A stretch of 64,000 nucleotides of DNA from Aphrocallistes beatrix (Eukaryota; Porifera; Hexactinellida; Sceptrulophora; Aphrocallistidae). The stretch's first letter is position 1, and every line of letters starts with the position of its first letter. The stretch covers positions 4,022,968 through 4,086,967 of the forward strand of contig OY725497.1 in assembly GCA_963281255.1 (NCBI GenBank), given 5' to 3'. The notes beneath the pieces were generated by a model, which saw only the letters and a program-made list of their open reading frames with translations, did not search any database and had not been told where the DNA came from. Positions 44,155 through 54,691 of this stretch are shown here, in pieces. The translations under genes and the position numbers were made by a program.

Positions 44155-44952
44155 ATGGCAAGTTCGGCGGTCAAAATAGCTCGAGAATGGGTGGGAAAAG
44201 TAGCGATAGTGACAGGTGCATCTGCTGGGATCGGTCTCGATCTGATTCGAGCACTGGCTTCCAGTGGCATCAAGACGATAGGCTGTGCCAGGAATATCTC
44301 CAAGATCGAAGTGGCTGCATCGAATACGAAAGGAAATGTGAGTGGAGAGATCTCGGCTTTCAAGTGTGACGTGAGCAAGGAGGAGGAAGTGAAGTCCATG
44401 TTCGAAATGGCTGGGAGGAAGTACGGTGGTGTGGACATCCTGGTGAATAACGCAGGTCTGGCATATGATGCTCCTCTTCTCTCTGGTTCAACAGAGGAAT
44501 GGAAGGCCATGCTGGAAGTGAATGTGCTAGGTCTTTCTATGTGCACCAGGGAGTTCTTCCAGAAACACCAGCAAAGGCAAGCGGAGATAGGGTATATAAT
44601 CAATATATCAAGTATTGTAGGTCATATTGTATCACGCTCTCCCTCCTCTCACTTTTATTCTGCATCAAAGTTTGCAGTAACTTCACTTACCGAAGGTACA
44701 AGACATGAATTGAGAGATATTAAATCAAACATTAAAATCAGTCAAGTCTCTCCTGGACTCGTAAATACTGAATTTCAAGGAAGAAAAACCAAAGACATGC
44801 TTAAAGCTGCTGAGTATTATCGGGAGGGTTTGGAAAGGAACAGCTGTATTGAAGCAGGAGCTATTTCCGATTCAATTGTGTATCTTCTGAGCACTCCTCC
44901 TCATGTCTGCGTCCACGAATTAATTATCCGTCCTCTGCAGCAATCTTTCTAG
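44155..44952 (+). CDS. DHRS11-like short-chain dehydrogenase, copy 2
   Basis: A 265-residue tandem paralogue with the same cofactor and catalytic motifs (TGASAGIG, NNAG, YSASK). Codons 1-141 match copy 1 with only a few silent changes. Codons 142-265 are diverged in both sequence and codon choice but keep all SDR features, so the enzyme should be active. Identity starts at the AATAATGG of the start codon and does not extend upstream. Confidence 0.9.
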   Translation: MASSAVKIAREWVGKVAIVTGASAGIGLDLIRALASSGIKTIGCARNISKIEVAASNTKGNVSGEISAFKCDVSKEEEVKSMFEMAGRKYGGVDILVNNAGLAYDAPLLSGSTEEWKAMLEVNVLGLSMCTREFFQKHQQRQAEIGYIINISSIVGHIVSRSPSSHFYSASKFAVTSLTEGTRHELRDIKSNIKISQVSPGLVNTEFQGRKTKDMLKAAEYYREGLERNSCIEAGAISDSIVYLLSTPPHVCVHELIIRPLQQSF

Positions 44953-45500
44953 TTAGAGATCACTCCCCAACTTTATAACTGCAATACCAAAAATACAGCG
45001 ATAAATCAATTTTGAAATCCATATCTTAGCTTTGTCAGTATTCCATATTATCTAATGATTGTAGTCATTTATGTTCTATAATGGATAGGTTAAAGATAGA
45101 ACTTATAATCTTGCAAATATCACTCAAGCTCAGAAAAAAATCTTGAACATAAACTAAAAAAATTTAAAAATTTGAACAATGTTATTTGTATAGGAAAATG
45201 GAACTTTCAGTTGACTGTAAAAATGAAATTAAGCCTCTGATTGATACAAAAATTGAAATACAGTATCTTTGCGCCGCATACTTCGAAAATAATTCATAAT
45301 AACGATTATCAATTTTTTGGGGATACAATAATATTCGATCCTTTTAAAAGGTGATCAAAAAATTTTTACTAAGATGTTCTATTACAAGCAGCTTGAGACT
45401 GATTGTAGTATACTTAGATCCTATAGAAGTAATGGATAAATACAGATATAAATTCTATCTATGTATGTAAAATCTAAAAAGAATTGGATCATCATTTTCT
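44953..45500. other. Spacer without recognised features
   Basis: AT-rich convergent spacer between the second dehydrogenase (plus) and the amidinotransferase-like gene (minus). I see no gene or repeat. Confidence 0.4.
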
Positions 45501-46337
45501 TCAGATAGTCATAAAGCAGCACTTGCAGGCACCTCCAGCCAGTATAAACTGAGACATTTCGCATTCAATCGTTTCGAATCCATGTTTGTCCAGCTGATCA
45601 CGCAACCTTTCGCTATATTTATTCCCTATCAGGACAGGGCGCTTAGGAGCAGGTCTCGCGACACATAGCGAATTGCAGCTAAAATCCATGGCTTCCTCGC
45701 TGGTCATTTCGATTATTTCATTTTCAGCGAAATTTTTGTATATTTCTTCCAAATCTTCCTTTTTGAATGCATCTGGATTTAGTAGCAGCTTGTTATCGGT
45801 CAGGGGGCAGAAGGAAGTGTCGAGATGGTAGAAGTGAGGCTTGACAAGTTGGAGTGGCTTCACTGTGATGGACGGGTCAATCTCTTTTACCTTTTTTCTT
45901 AGTTCAGGGATTACCTTACTCTCCGTCCTAAAGCCGTATCCTACCCAGAGAATTCTGTTGGAATGTGTGTAGAGTGCATCTCCTTCGCCCTCGAAATAGC
46001 CTTCTACTTCCCTTACATCATAACCATGGTCTCTAAAGTATGCTCCCATGACTTTACTTTCTGGGCGTCGGGGCTCTGCTTTGAAATTGGCCAGCAGGAT
46101 AACGTTTGATACTTTTAACCCAGCGTTAGCTGTAAACACCAGATCTACCAACCCTTCTGCTGGAGGAGCTATCGATATTTCGCAATTTTGCTTCTGAACT
46201 TGCATTTTGAGATTATTCCATTGAATTAGACTCTTTGCCTTATTTACGGGTTGCTTCATTGTCATATGGGGATTGAGCATCTGGTGGATAACGTTGAAAT
46301 ACGTTGGCGTTGACATCAATAATTTTAGTCTTTTCAT
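45501..46337 (-). CDS. Amidinotransferase/dimethylargininase-superfamily enzyme
   Basis: A 278-residue intronless protein of the guanidino-group-modifying superfamily. Segments NPHMTMKQPVN, QWNNL, LVDLVFTANAGL, FEGEGDAL (Glu116/118), GYGFRTES and FYHLDTSFCPL (His171) match the family, and the C-terminal GGACKCC places the catalytic cysteine (Cys271, or 273/274). This pattern fits bacterial-type arginine deiminase-like (ctlX/DDAH-related) proteins better than the classical vertebrate DDAH. Likely reaction: hydrolysis of a guanidine compound. On the minus strand a CCGCAG lies two bases before the ATG. Confidence 0.8.
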   Translation of the reverse strand: MKRLKLLMSTPTYFNVIHQMLNPHMTMKQPVNKAKSLIQWNNLKMQVQKQNCEISIAPPAEGLVDLVFTANAGLKVSNVILLANFKAEPRRPESKVMGAYFRDHGYDVREVEGYFEGEGDALYTHSNRILWVGYGFRTESKVIPELRKKVKEIDPSITVKPLQLVKPHFYHLDTSFCPLTDNKLLLNPDAFKKEDLEEIYKNFAENEIIEMTSEEAMDFSCNSLCVARPAPKRPVLIGNKYSERLRDQLDKHGFETIECEMSQFILAGGACKCCFMTI

Positions 46338-47061
46338 AACTGCGGCGGGAGTCCTGAGGGAAGTTCACTTTATTATTTCTAACTCGTATTTATAGTATGC
46401 TCACCAATTGAACCGAGCATGTGATGCCATTAATTTGCATATCGCACTAAAGGAAGTGTGCATTGTTGTGACTTGACAACTTAAGAATTATAAAAAACAC
46501 TCAACTATTCTAAGTCATTCCAATGACTGATCCTTCAAAATATTCTCTCCCAATGAGAGAGATATCGCAAACGGCACAAAAAATTGATGATTGCGAGTAA
46601 TCGATCATTGAGAAATAGGAGGAAGCTCTCATGAATATTCTTAAGGTCCGAGTTATGCGGCGTGATGTTTAGACCAATATTGATCTAGGCCGCGAAAATT
46701 CTAAACTCCTATATCATAATATTAAATGCATAGGCTAGGCGCATGAAATAGTCAGAGAGGGATGTTATACGTATATATATCCAAGAAAAGTTGGATGAAC
46801 CCCTGACCCATTGCTTCCACACTCTAGGACTAGTGTTTCTCTGTGATTTTTTTTAAATTTAAAAATTAATAATTTATGAATGGTTGAATAAATTCAGAAA
46901 AAACTTGAGTTATTATGTTTAAATTTGTAGAATGAAATGGCCACAATTTGAACACTATTCATATCTATTTTTTGGATATTCTAATTTGTATATAATACAA
47001 ATATGTAATAATAAATAAATTTTACACCATACATACAGACATCTAGTGACTGATAGTTTAA
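46338..47061. other. Spacer without recognised features
   Basis: AT-rich sequence between two minus-strand genes. No gene, repeat or RNA is evident. Confidence 0.35.
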
Positions 47062-48063
47062 TTAATTTAAGTAGTCTTTCTTTCTCAATAAGGGTCGTAT
47101 GTTGTCGTAATTGAATCGATATATTTGTTTTTTCCTGGATTTGAATTTAGAGTAGAACTTGAGAAAGCTGAAGAAGGGGACAGGTAGTATAATCAGGAAG
47201 ATGAAGACCAACTCAGCTACTTGTATTACCTTGAAAAGGACTGCTAAATGGATGTATTGCTCGATATAGATGAGCAGAGAAATTATATTTAAAGTTAGTA
47301 CCGCAAAGAAAACAATTGCGACGAGAACCCTGGTGAAAAGTACGTATCTCTTGTATAATCGTACTTGTGATCTGTAGAAATATGCGTCCCAGTGGTAGTT
47401 CATGATATCCCGTATATTCGTTCTTAACGCGTAAGAGAGATAGCAGGAATTAATCCATATTGCAACCCAATTTATCCATAAAAAAAGCAACAGGAAGATT
47501 GTAAAGATTTGTATGAACTTGTTAAATAGTGGAATGCTGGAAACGAGCACGAATACCTGTAGCAGAATCCATGCTATGTGTTTGTATATTACATTATTTG
47601 AAGGGTGGACAAGATAACGAACTGCGAGGTACTTGGTTAGAAGAGAAAACAGACTGACATAAATGATCAAGTTTATGTAAAGACTTATTTCTATTACAGT
47701 TTCTATGCTATCCGTCAAAGAGTACACAAGCACATGTGCAGTGCAATTTGAATGCTTACTAAAGTGCTTTAGGCTCGATGCCATAATGTCACTGATGATC
47801 AGGGCACTCGCCACTAGTTCACAGAAACAAATGCAAAACATGATGCATGATTTAGATAGATGCGTGCGGAGATTATACATTTCTCTGTAAATGATACGAC
47901 TGTCTATCTCGGTTTTATTTCGGAACTGCTCCATTTGTTTGCGCGTTTTCCTTGCTATCCCTATTATCCTCAGTAACCAGCCACTGGAAAGGACAAAAAT
48001 TAGAATTATCACGATGGAACCCAACAGACTTCCAATGTAAAACACAAACTCCATGAAAAACAT
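47062..48063 (-). CDS. Orphan multi-pass (about seven-helix) membrane protein
   Basis: An intronless 333-residue protein with about seven hydrophobic segments (approximate residues 6-30, 76-95, 120-145, 160-180, 185-210, 245-272, 277-300) and a basic C-terminal tail (KFKSRKKQ...). I do not recognise the family. DRY, NPxxY and other rhodopsin-type GPCR motifs are absent, and no transporter signature is visible. The first ATG (48063) is taken as the start; the next, MEF, is three codons in. It could be a lineage-specific receptor of the divergent 7TM kind. Confidence 0.6.
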   Translation of the reverse strand: MFFMEFVFYIGSLLGSIVIILIFVLSSGWLLRIIGIARKTRKQMEQFRNKTEIDSRIIYREMYNLRTHLSKSCIMFCICFCELVASALIISDIMASSLKHFSKHSNCTAHVLVYSLTDSIETVIEISLYINLIIYVSLFSLLTKYLAVRYLVHPSNNVIYKHIAWILLQVFVLVSSIPLFNKFIQIFTIFLLLFLWINWVAIWINSCYLSYALRTNIRDIMNYHWDAYFYRSQVRLYKRYVLFTRVLVAIVFFAVLTLNIISLLIYIEQYIHLAVLFKVIQVAELVFIFLIILPVPFFSFLKFYSKFKSRKKQIYRFNYDNIRPLLRKKDYLN

Positions 48064-48826
48064 TTTGTCTATCAATCTGATTTATTTATTTTAATAAAAA
48101 GCTTGGTAGTTTCTGACATTTATAGCTTTCCTTCGAATTAATATGAACTGAAATTAGAATGGGGGGAGGTATCATATCATTAATCGACTGTGAAATCCCA
48201 ATTTAAATTCCCTCAGGATTAATGTGCTGATTCGACTTGTACAATAGAATTGGAAGAGATTGTGCAATTTATTCTTGACTAAACTTGTAAGATAATATTC
48301 CCCCTATGTATCCCCATTTTCTTTCAATTTATTCTACACTAGTAACTACAACATGTTGACACTCATCAGCAATACTTTGGTAAATTTCGGATATTTTAAG
48401 AAGCGGAGTATTACGTTTACGCTTCACAGTTTCCTGTGATAGCATAAAACTTCCCAAAATCATTCTTTATAATGTTACATCATTAATTAGCCAATGCTTA
48501 CTTCGTACAGCAGTTGTATATGGTTATAATTCAATATTATTCTTAAAAGCCTCTCGAGTTTTGAAATTTGGTTACTTATTAGAGAGTAGAACATTTTATT
48601 ATTTTTAGGCATCAAAAATTGCTAAATTTATTTTCTGTACATAGATAAGATGCGAATAAAACATAATAATATCGTACCATGATTAGAATAAACTAAGGCA
48701 ATGGTACTGTTGCTGTTTTTGTGGCTATTAATTATAATTGGACTAAAACATAATTTAGTCTATCATTATTTGGGAATCTTTTCGATTAGATTTTAAAATT
48801 GATAAATCAGTGAACAGATAGACTGA
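48064..48826. other. Spacer between divergent genes
   Basis: AT-rich region upstream of both the minus-strand membrane protein and the plus-strand espin-like gene, so it should contain both promoters. No specific element can be supported. Confidence 0.35.
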
Positions 48827-50832
48827 ATGGATATCTTGAAGAAAGTGAGTATCATCCGCAAGGAGTCCACCCTTACACCTACCACCCCTCTCCCCCAGCC
48901 CATTCCTCTGTCAGAATTTCCCCGCCTAGCTAACAATAAATTCCCCATCCATGCCACTGCCTATTCTGGAAACCTTGCAGTCCTGCAGCATATCTTGGCG
49001 GAAGAGAACTTCGCAGAGAAGTACCCTCCTTTCGATCCACACGGTGCTTCCCCCATACACCTGGCGACGAGAGGGAACTGCATCTCCACCCTGCATTGGC
49101 TGTTGGCTCAGAAGGAGTTCGAGCATTTGAATGGGAAACCTTGGCTGTCCGCCCTGGCTACAGGCAACGGTGGGGACACGAGTGCGCATGTGGCCGCGGT
49201 GAAAGGGCACTTAGACTGTCTCCGTCTCCTGTGGGAGAGCACTGACGAGAAGCTGCAGTTGATGATTCCTGATTCTAACGGCTTCTCTCCCCTCCATCTG
49301 GCTGCTTCCAAAGGACACGACAAGGTAGCTCTAGTTCACGGTATCTGACACCTATGACCACCTGCTCATGACTAATTAAAATTCAAGGTGATCAGTTGGC
49401 TGTTGAAACAGCTTAGACCGGACGCATCTGATTTTTTCAAATCGGGCACGGTTACACCCTCGCACGTGGCGGCTATCAAAGGCCACCTGGCAGTGCTGAC
49501 TGCTATCTCGAAGAACTTCAAGCAGCATTCCAACTTGAGAGATCAGAGTGGATGCACTCCCGTCTACTTCGCAGCGCAGGAGGGGTTCTATGACTGCGTC
49601 AAGTACCTCGTGGAGGAGACTAAGGCGGACCCCACTGTTGCCTCTTCAGACGGAATGACTGCCTTGCATGCAGCAGCACAGGGAGGCCACGTCGAGGTGG
49701 GGATGCCACTCTTCATTTGGTTCTACTCTGAGTGGGTCGATGTAATAACTCAAAATTATTTGATTGACATTTTGATTAGGTTTTGCGATTCTTAACGAAA
49801 AAGTGCGGCCAAGAAGCCCTCAGTACTCCTAGTTATAATGGTTCTACGGTGTTACATTTCGCATCTTGTGGAGGACACGACTCCACCGTAGCGTACATCC
49901 TGGTAGCTGACAAGTCTGGGAAGTTGCTACATTCCAGGGATGAAGAGTCGGGAACTCCCGCCCACGACGCGGCGGAGAATGGACATCTCGAGGTGTTCAA
50001 GCTGTTAGTAACCGCAGGTGCTGATATTATGGTGCTTGATAAATCAAAAGCATCTCCGTTCCAGCTCGCTATAAGGTAACTTTATGCATCATTATTCAGA
50101 GGTGGGGCACACTTGAGAATTAGTTTTCTAGCTCCTTCAATAGAATTCTGCCAAACTACCGTTTTGTTTTAGTTGAGTAGAACGGAGTGTCAAACCCAGC
50201 TAAGAGTGGTAGAACAGAATTCTGACAATCATTCCGTGTTCCCCCTCTCTACTTTATTTTCATTATTACTACGTTTAAATTATCCCAAATTTATAATTCT
50301 CAGTAAACCTAAAAATCCATGTTATGAATTCGCTGCTCAAGAAAAGCAGCGACTGGAGGCTCTGCAGTATCCAGATCACGTGGAGGCTGCTGTGGAGGTT
50401 CAGAACAGCTCCGTACTAACGCAAGGCAACCAGATCGACCTAACTAGCCGTATCCAGAGGAAATCTGCCGGGGATTACTACGAAGCTATTGTGAAGAAAG
50501 AAAAGAAGGATAGCGTACGAGATAAGCGGAAGTCTGCTCGTGTGACTATCATTGCTAATACGGAACTCGTGTCAGAGAAAACAGAGTTTGTCCCGAAACC
50601 TGTCCGCATTCGACCCCTCTCTGTCCCCACCGAAGTGGGAGAAAAAAGGGACGAGCTGGTAGAGATGCGCGACAAGATTCGCAGTAGAAAACTCGACATT
50701 ACCTCTCCGAACTTTCAGCCAGAGGCAGAGAGGCACGGGATGGAAGGAGCAGGTAAGGAGTTGATGGATGTGCTCGCTGCCAGATCCAAGAAGTCTGAAG
50801 TGGTGGAGACAGAGACTGTACCACCGCAGTGA
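48827..50832 (+). CDS. Espin-like ankyrin-repeat protein, four exons
   Basis: Exons: 48827-49324, 49388-49696, 49780-50075, 50304-50832, all GT-AG, giving 543 residues. About eight or nine ankyrin repeats cover residues 35-365. The sequences DGMTALHAAAQGGH, SGCTPVYFAAQEGF and SGTPAHDAAENGHLEVFKLLV match the espin/ESPNL repeats closely. Exon 4 adds a charged region with KSAGDYYEAI, similar to the espin TGDYY segment. No WH2 or clear actin-bundling C-terminus is visible, so the protein is shorter than espin. Expected role: actin protrusions such as microvilli or stereocilia-like structures. Confidence 0.75.
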
Positions 50833-50983
50833 TAGATTAATGCAAATGTGGCAACCCTAACACTTATAACAATATTTATATTATTCCAAAGGCATTTATC
50901 TTTTCAAATATATTTTTGTATTTTAGGAACTACTACGATAGTATTAAATTATGGTAATTCACAAGCTAGGTACGTATATTAAT

Positions 50984-51030
50984 ACAAGCGCGCTTCGCTT
51001 GCTTGCGCTGCGCGGCTTGCGGACACTGCG
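50984..51030. repeat. GC-rich hairpin repeat, copy 2
   Basis: Shares ACAAGCGCGCTTCGCTTGCT and the following GCGCTGCGCGGC with 13913-13945; similarity ends shortly after GCGGACACT. Confidence 0.6.
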
Positions 51031-51549
51031 GGTGCCTGTGGGTATCAAAGAAACGGTTGATTGTTTTCTTCTAACTCTCTACTAAAAATGTCATTTATCT
51101 ACGGTGAATCATGAATTCAGAACTGGAAAAGAAAAATTAGGTCCATGATAAAAAGAATTCGTATGACAGTGCTACAAATAAGACTCTGGGAAGATAACTT
51201 GAAAAGCAGTGGACCCTGATTCACGATTTTCGCTGCGTGCCAGGACACATTTTTTTTTCTCAAAACTCACCATACAAAACATATTTCTAAGTCATAGAAT
51301 CGAAAAATCTTTTAAAATCATTGAAAATATTCGAATTACAATATCTAAAGACCATAATAACTAAGATTGTTTGAGTTTAAGAAATTTTATACCTAATAAA
51401 GCTTGGGACAGAACTTACAAGCCACCCTGTACACAAAATAGCTGTATTCAATCATTTCTATGAAATAGAATCGTGTGAATCGCATCCTAAAAGCCTGATA
51501 GTTAATTGGTTGTCACAAGAACCAATGAATTTCGATCACAAATACTGTT

Positions 51550-51706
51550 GACTCCGCTTAATACGGACACTGGTTAATCGGACCACTTTTGGCAGGACCG
51601 GAATATTTGCCACACATAAAAGGTATACCAAATATTTTCGGTTAATAGGATCCGCTTAATCGTGCCTAAATGTCCTCTGACCGATATGGCCCTATTAAGC
51701 GGAGTC
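51550..51706. mobile_element. MITE with GACTCCGCTTAAT ends
   Basis: About 157 bp bounded by GACTCCGCTTAATACGG and the inverted CCTATTAAGCGGAGTC. Same family as the 60-bp hairpin at 13657. The ends resemble pogo/Tigger-type elements; superfamily is tentative. Confidence 0.65.
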
Positions 51707-51799
51707 GATTGTAGTCCTTTTGATTGTATGCATTGTAAATGTAAGTCACTACTGTTTAGATCCCAATGTATTTGCATTATAGAATAATCGAATTTGATT

Positions 51800-51960
51800 G
51801 GTTAGCACAATTTGTCACCTATTTCGGCGAGGTGTGAAGATTTTGCTTTGATCTTCGAACTCCCTTGTAGACTTATTATTATTTAACCGTGTGCTAAATT
51901 TCACAATTCTAGCACGTCCCAGTTCCTTAATCAACTGTACAAACAAACAAACAAAAACCG
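51800..51960 (-). repeat. Dispersed TTTGTCCGAATTGATT repeat, copy C
   Basis: A diverged inverted copy: GAGGTGTGAAGATTTTGCTT near one end and CCAGTTCCTTAATCAACTGT followed by an ACAAACAAACAAAC tract at the other. Confidence 0.45.
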
Positions 51961-52526
51961 AGTTTAATGTATAAGATATGTAGCCTCCTATCTAACCACT
52001 TATTCGTCAGCTTTCAATTATATGAAATTGTGTTTAGCACCAATTGAAAATTCGTGCGTATTTCATGTCGTCTTTTCTATATCTGCAAAAGTTCACTGAA
52101 CTGCACTTTCTAATTAATGATCCTGCTTCTTCTAAAATTAGTTTCTACTTTGAAGTAGTATTACTCAACTTCTCTATGATCCAACGAAGCTCTTAATCCT
52201 GATCACATATTGAAACTAGTACTTTTACATAATCTGGCAACTTTCTACAGTTTCTGAATAAAATTTGATCTTGCAGTTTCTTACTCGACAATTAATTAAA
52301 CTAATGATTGTATACACTAACTAATAATTCCCAACGTAAATCCAACAGGTTTCTCAAATGCATTTATGGAAGTTTCATTTACGTTCGTAACCTTAGCTGC
52401 ATGCATTAAAGCTTTGTACGTACGTAACCGAGTAGGCTGAGATCATTGAATTTTCACTGTTAAATAGTGGAAAGTTAACCTCTAAGAAGTTTAATTCAAA
52501 TAATTCTTTGATTCATCGGATTTATA

Positions 52527-54251
52527 ATGTTTCTCCTGAGAGCCAGGAACCAGCTAAACGAGAAGAAGCACCGAGTTCTCAAGTACACATGCTTGTACAT
52601 TGCCTCTGTCGAGCTCTTCATGGATATCGGTCCCGATCAGTCGGCCATGAAGAAGACCATAGAGAGGACGGTAGGAAATCTGGACTTGAAGACTGTGAGC
52701 GGCGATTCAGTGAATCTTTTAATCAATAATAATGGGATAGTAATCCAAGATTCCCGCACTGAGACTCTAATAATGGCGCATGCCCTCAAGCGAATCTGTT
52801 TCACCACCTCTTTCCCGAAGAAGAAGATCTACGTGTTCGTATCGCGTCTCCCTCAAGAAGAGAGGATATTCGCACATTTCTTTCTGATGCACGACAAGAG
52901 CTCAGGTCAGAAGATAACTCAGGAGCTCGCAAAGGCATTCACGCACGCATATAAAGAGAAGAAGACCCGATCCATCCAGCGAGATCACCGCAGGAGCATG
53001 CGTGCTCAGCCTCAACCTCTCAACTCAGGAGCTCAGCGACCCATGCCACCCGTGCCACCCGTGGCATCCGCACCTCCAAAGAAGAATAAAGCCAAATCGC
53101 CTCCTTTCACAGGATTCGATCCTCCTCCTCCTGCTTATGCGGATCAAATCGTTCAAAATGAGCAATTCTTAGAAGCTTTTGATGTTGAGAGTCCGGTTCA
53201 CCTCCCTAGCGCCCCTCCCCTGTCTGCTGGGGTACCTCCCTACAACCCTCCACTCCCTACTCTCTACCCCTTCTCCCAGCAGCCCGCCCTCAACAACGGG
53301 CACTATCCTCCTGTGGCCAATCAGCAGCTGTTACAACCGGAACCTCAGTCTATTAATTCAGTCCCTGCCCAATGGGCACAAGACCCATTCTCTCCCTTCC
53401 ACGCGTCCGCACAGCCTCCCAACTCTGTACTAGGAGACGGACTCCCTTCGTATAACTCGGCTACAGTAGAACTCCAGGAGGGACGGAGAACTAATGACGG
53501 ACTGCTGATCAACCTCGACTCCCCCGAACATATCCAGAAGCCAGCCACCAATTTGTACAGGTCTCTATCCACCTCTAACATGCTGGACGACACGAGGAGC
53601 TTCACCCCTCCACCTCCTCCTTTCCAGGAACTTGATATGATCCCACAGCTGCCCTTTAATCAGCCCCAGCCCCCGCTCTTGGAACCTAATCGTGTCAGAG
53701 TCGCGGAAAGGGATGTTCCCGCAAGACCGATGTCTGGATTGTACCCCGCCCTCTCCTACGGGATGGAGGAGAGGACTCATCAGGAACCGATTTTTGAGAG
53801 AAATGCAAATAACATAGAAGAGGACTATCAACTGGAGAAATACGAGCTGGCTAATGAGCATTGGTTCCAGCCCGGCCTCCCACGAGACATCATCATCGAG
53901 ATCCTCTTGAGTCAGAAGGAGGGCAATTTTTTCATTCGAGAATCTGCTTCCCAGACAGGAAAACTCGTCCTCTCAGTCAGGAGCAGTACCGATGTCTCGC
54001 ACTACCTCATCGTAAAGACTAAGAAGGGATATCATTTAGAAAACGATAAACTTTTTTTCCCCTCTCTCTCTTTTCTGGTTATGCACCACTCCATCAACAA
54101 AGGTCTGCTGCCTTGCACACTGAGCTTATCCGACACTAACCCTTCCTATCTGCGAGCTGACCACCTGGAGAGTTCCGATTCTGAGGCTGAAGGGGAGGAT
54201 CCCATCTACACCCAATACGCCGTCACTAATTCCATGAAGATACATCAGTGA
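52527..54251 (+). CDS. Shc-like adaptor with PTB and SH2 domains
   Basis: A 574-residue intronless adaptor. A PTB domain covers about 1-150 (KYTCLYIASVELFMD..., CFTTSFPKKKIYVFVSRLPQEERIFAHFFLM). A long proline-rich linker rich in PPP and YxxP-type sites follows (about 165-440). The SH2 domain is C-terminal, about 445-540: HWFQPGLPRDIIIEILL, then FFIRES with the phosphotyrosine-binding Arg471, then HYLIVKTKKGYHLEN. The PTB-linker-SH2 order is that of Shc, which links receptor tyrosine kinases to Ras/MAPK signalling. The linker lacks an obvious YYN Grb2 site, so downstream coupling may differ. Confidence 0.8.
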   Translation: MFLLRARNQLNEKKHRVLKYTCLYIASVELFMDIGPDQSAMKKTIERTVGNLDLKTVSGDSVNLLINNNGIVIQDSRTETLIMAHALKRICFTTSFPKKKIYVFVSRLPQEERIFAHFFLMHDKSSGQKITQELAKAFTHAYKEKKTRSIQRDHRRSMRAQPQPLNSGAQRPMPPVPPVASAPPKKNKAKSPPFTGFDPPPPAYADQIVQNEQFLEAFDVESPVHLPSAPPLSAGVPPYNPPLPTLYPFSQQPALNNGHYPPVANQQLLQPEPQSINSVPAQWAQDPFSPFHASAQPPNSVLGDGLPSYNSATVELQEGRRTNDGLLINLDSPEHIQKPATNLYRSLSTSNMLDDTRSFTPPPPPFQELDMIPQLPFNQPQPPLLEPNRVRVAERDVPARPMSGLYPALSYGMEERTHQEPIFERNANNIEEDYQLEKYELANEHWFQPGLPRDIIIEILLSQKEGNFFIRESASQTGKLVLSVRSSTDVSHYLIVKTKKGYHLENDKLFFPSLSFLVMHHSINKGLLPCTLSLSDTNPSYLRADHLESSDSEAEGEDPIYTQYAVTNSMKIHQ

Positions 54252-54691
54252 ACCAGCTGCTGCCACTGGTATAACTTTCTTAGCGACGTGATTCCCTTTC
54301 ATCTACGCTACGTATTTGAAACCTTACCCCAGGCTTGTATTAATCTATCTGACTACTTTGTGCACGTATTTTGACTATAAATGGCTCTCTACTGCTGAGT
54401 TAATTGAGGATTTTATGATTGTGTTATTCATCTAATATTTCAATTTACTCGCCAGAATTTGAGTGTTGGTTGTAACATTCAAAATTATTTCAATGAAGTG
54501 TTAATGGTACTATTAGAAAACTTGGTTGAACCGGATGTACGTATATTCAATTCTAGTATTGGGCTGTATTTGGGACCGGAAACTTTTTGTTTGGGACGTA
54601 TTAGCCATGTCAATAATTCTGCTACTGTAACCATATTTTTATTGCCACCTGCTCTCAGATAAAACACGAATTGTTTATTTAAATATTTGAT
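54252..54691. other. Spacer before RanBP2-like gene
   Basis: Nothing recognised. A pyrimidine-rich CTCTCAG at about 54653-54659 may be a splice or trans-splice acceptor for the next gene. A 67-codon frame here lacks an ATG and is rejected. Confidence 0.35.

Larger units (their letters stand above)
50833..52526. other. Repeat-bearing spacer before Shc-like gene
   Basis: Contains the GC-rich repeat copy 2, a CTCCGCTTAAT element and a copy of the dispersed TTTGTCCGAATT repeat. No gene is supported. Confidence 0.45.

Noticed and set aside
54459-54662. 67-codon frame before the RanBP2-like gene
   Set aside because: It begins at a non-ATG codon, has no similarity and lies in the presumed 5' flank.
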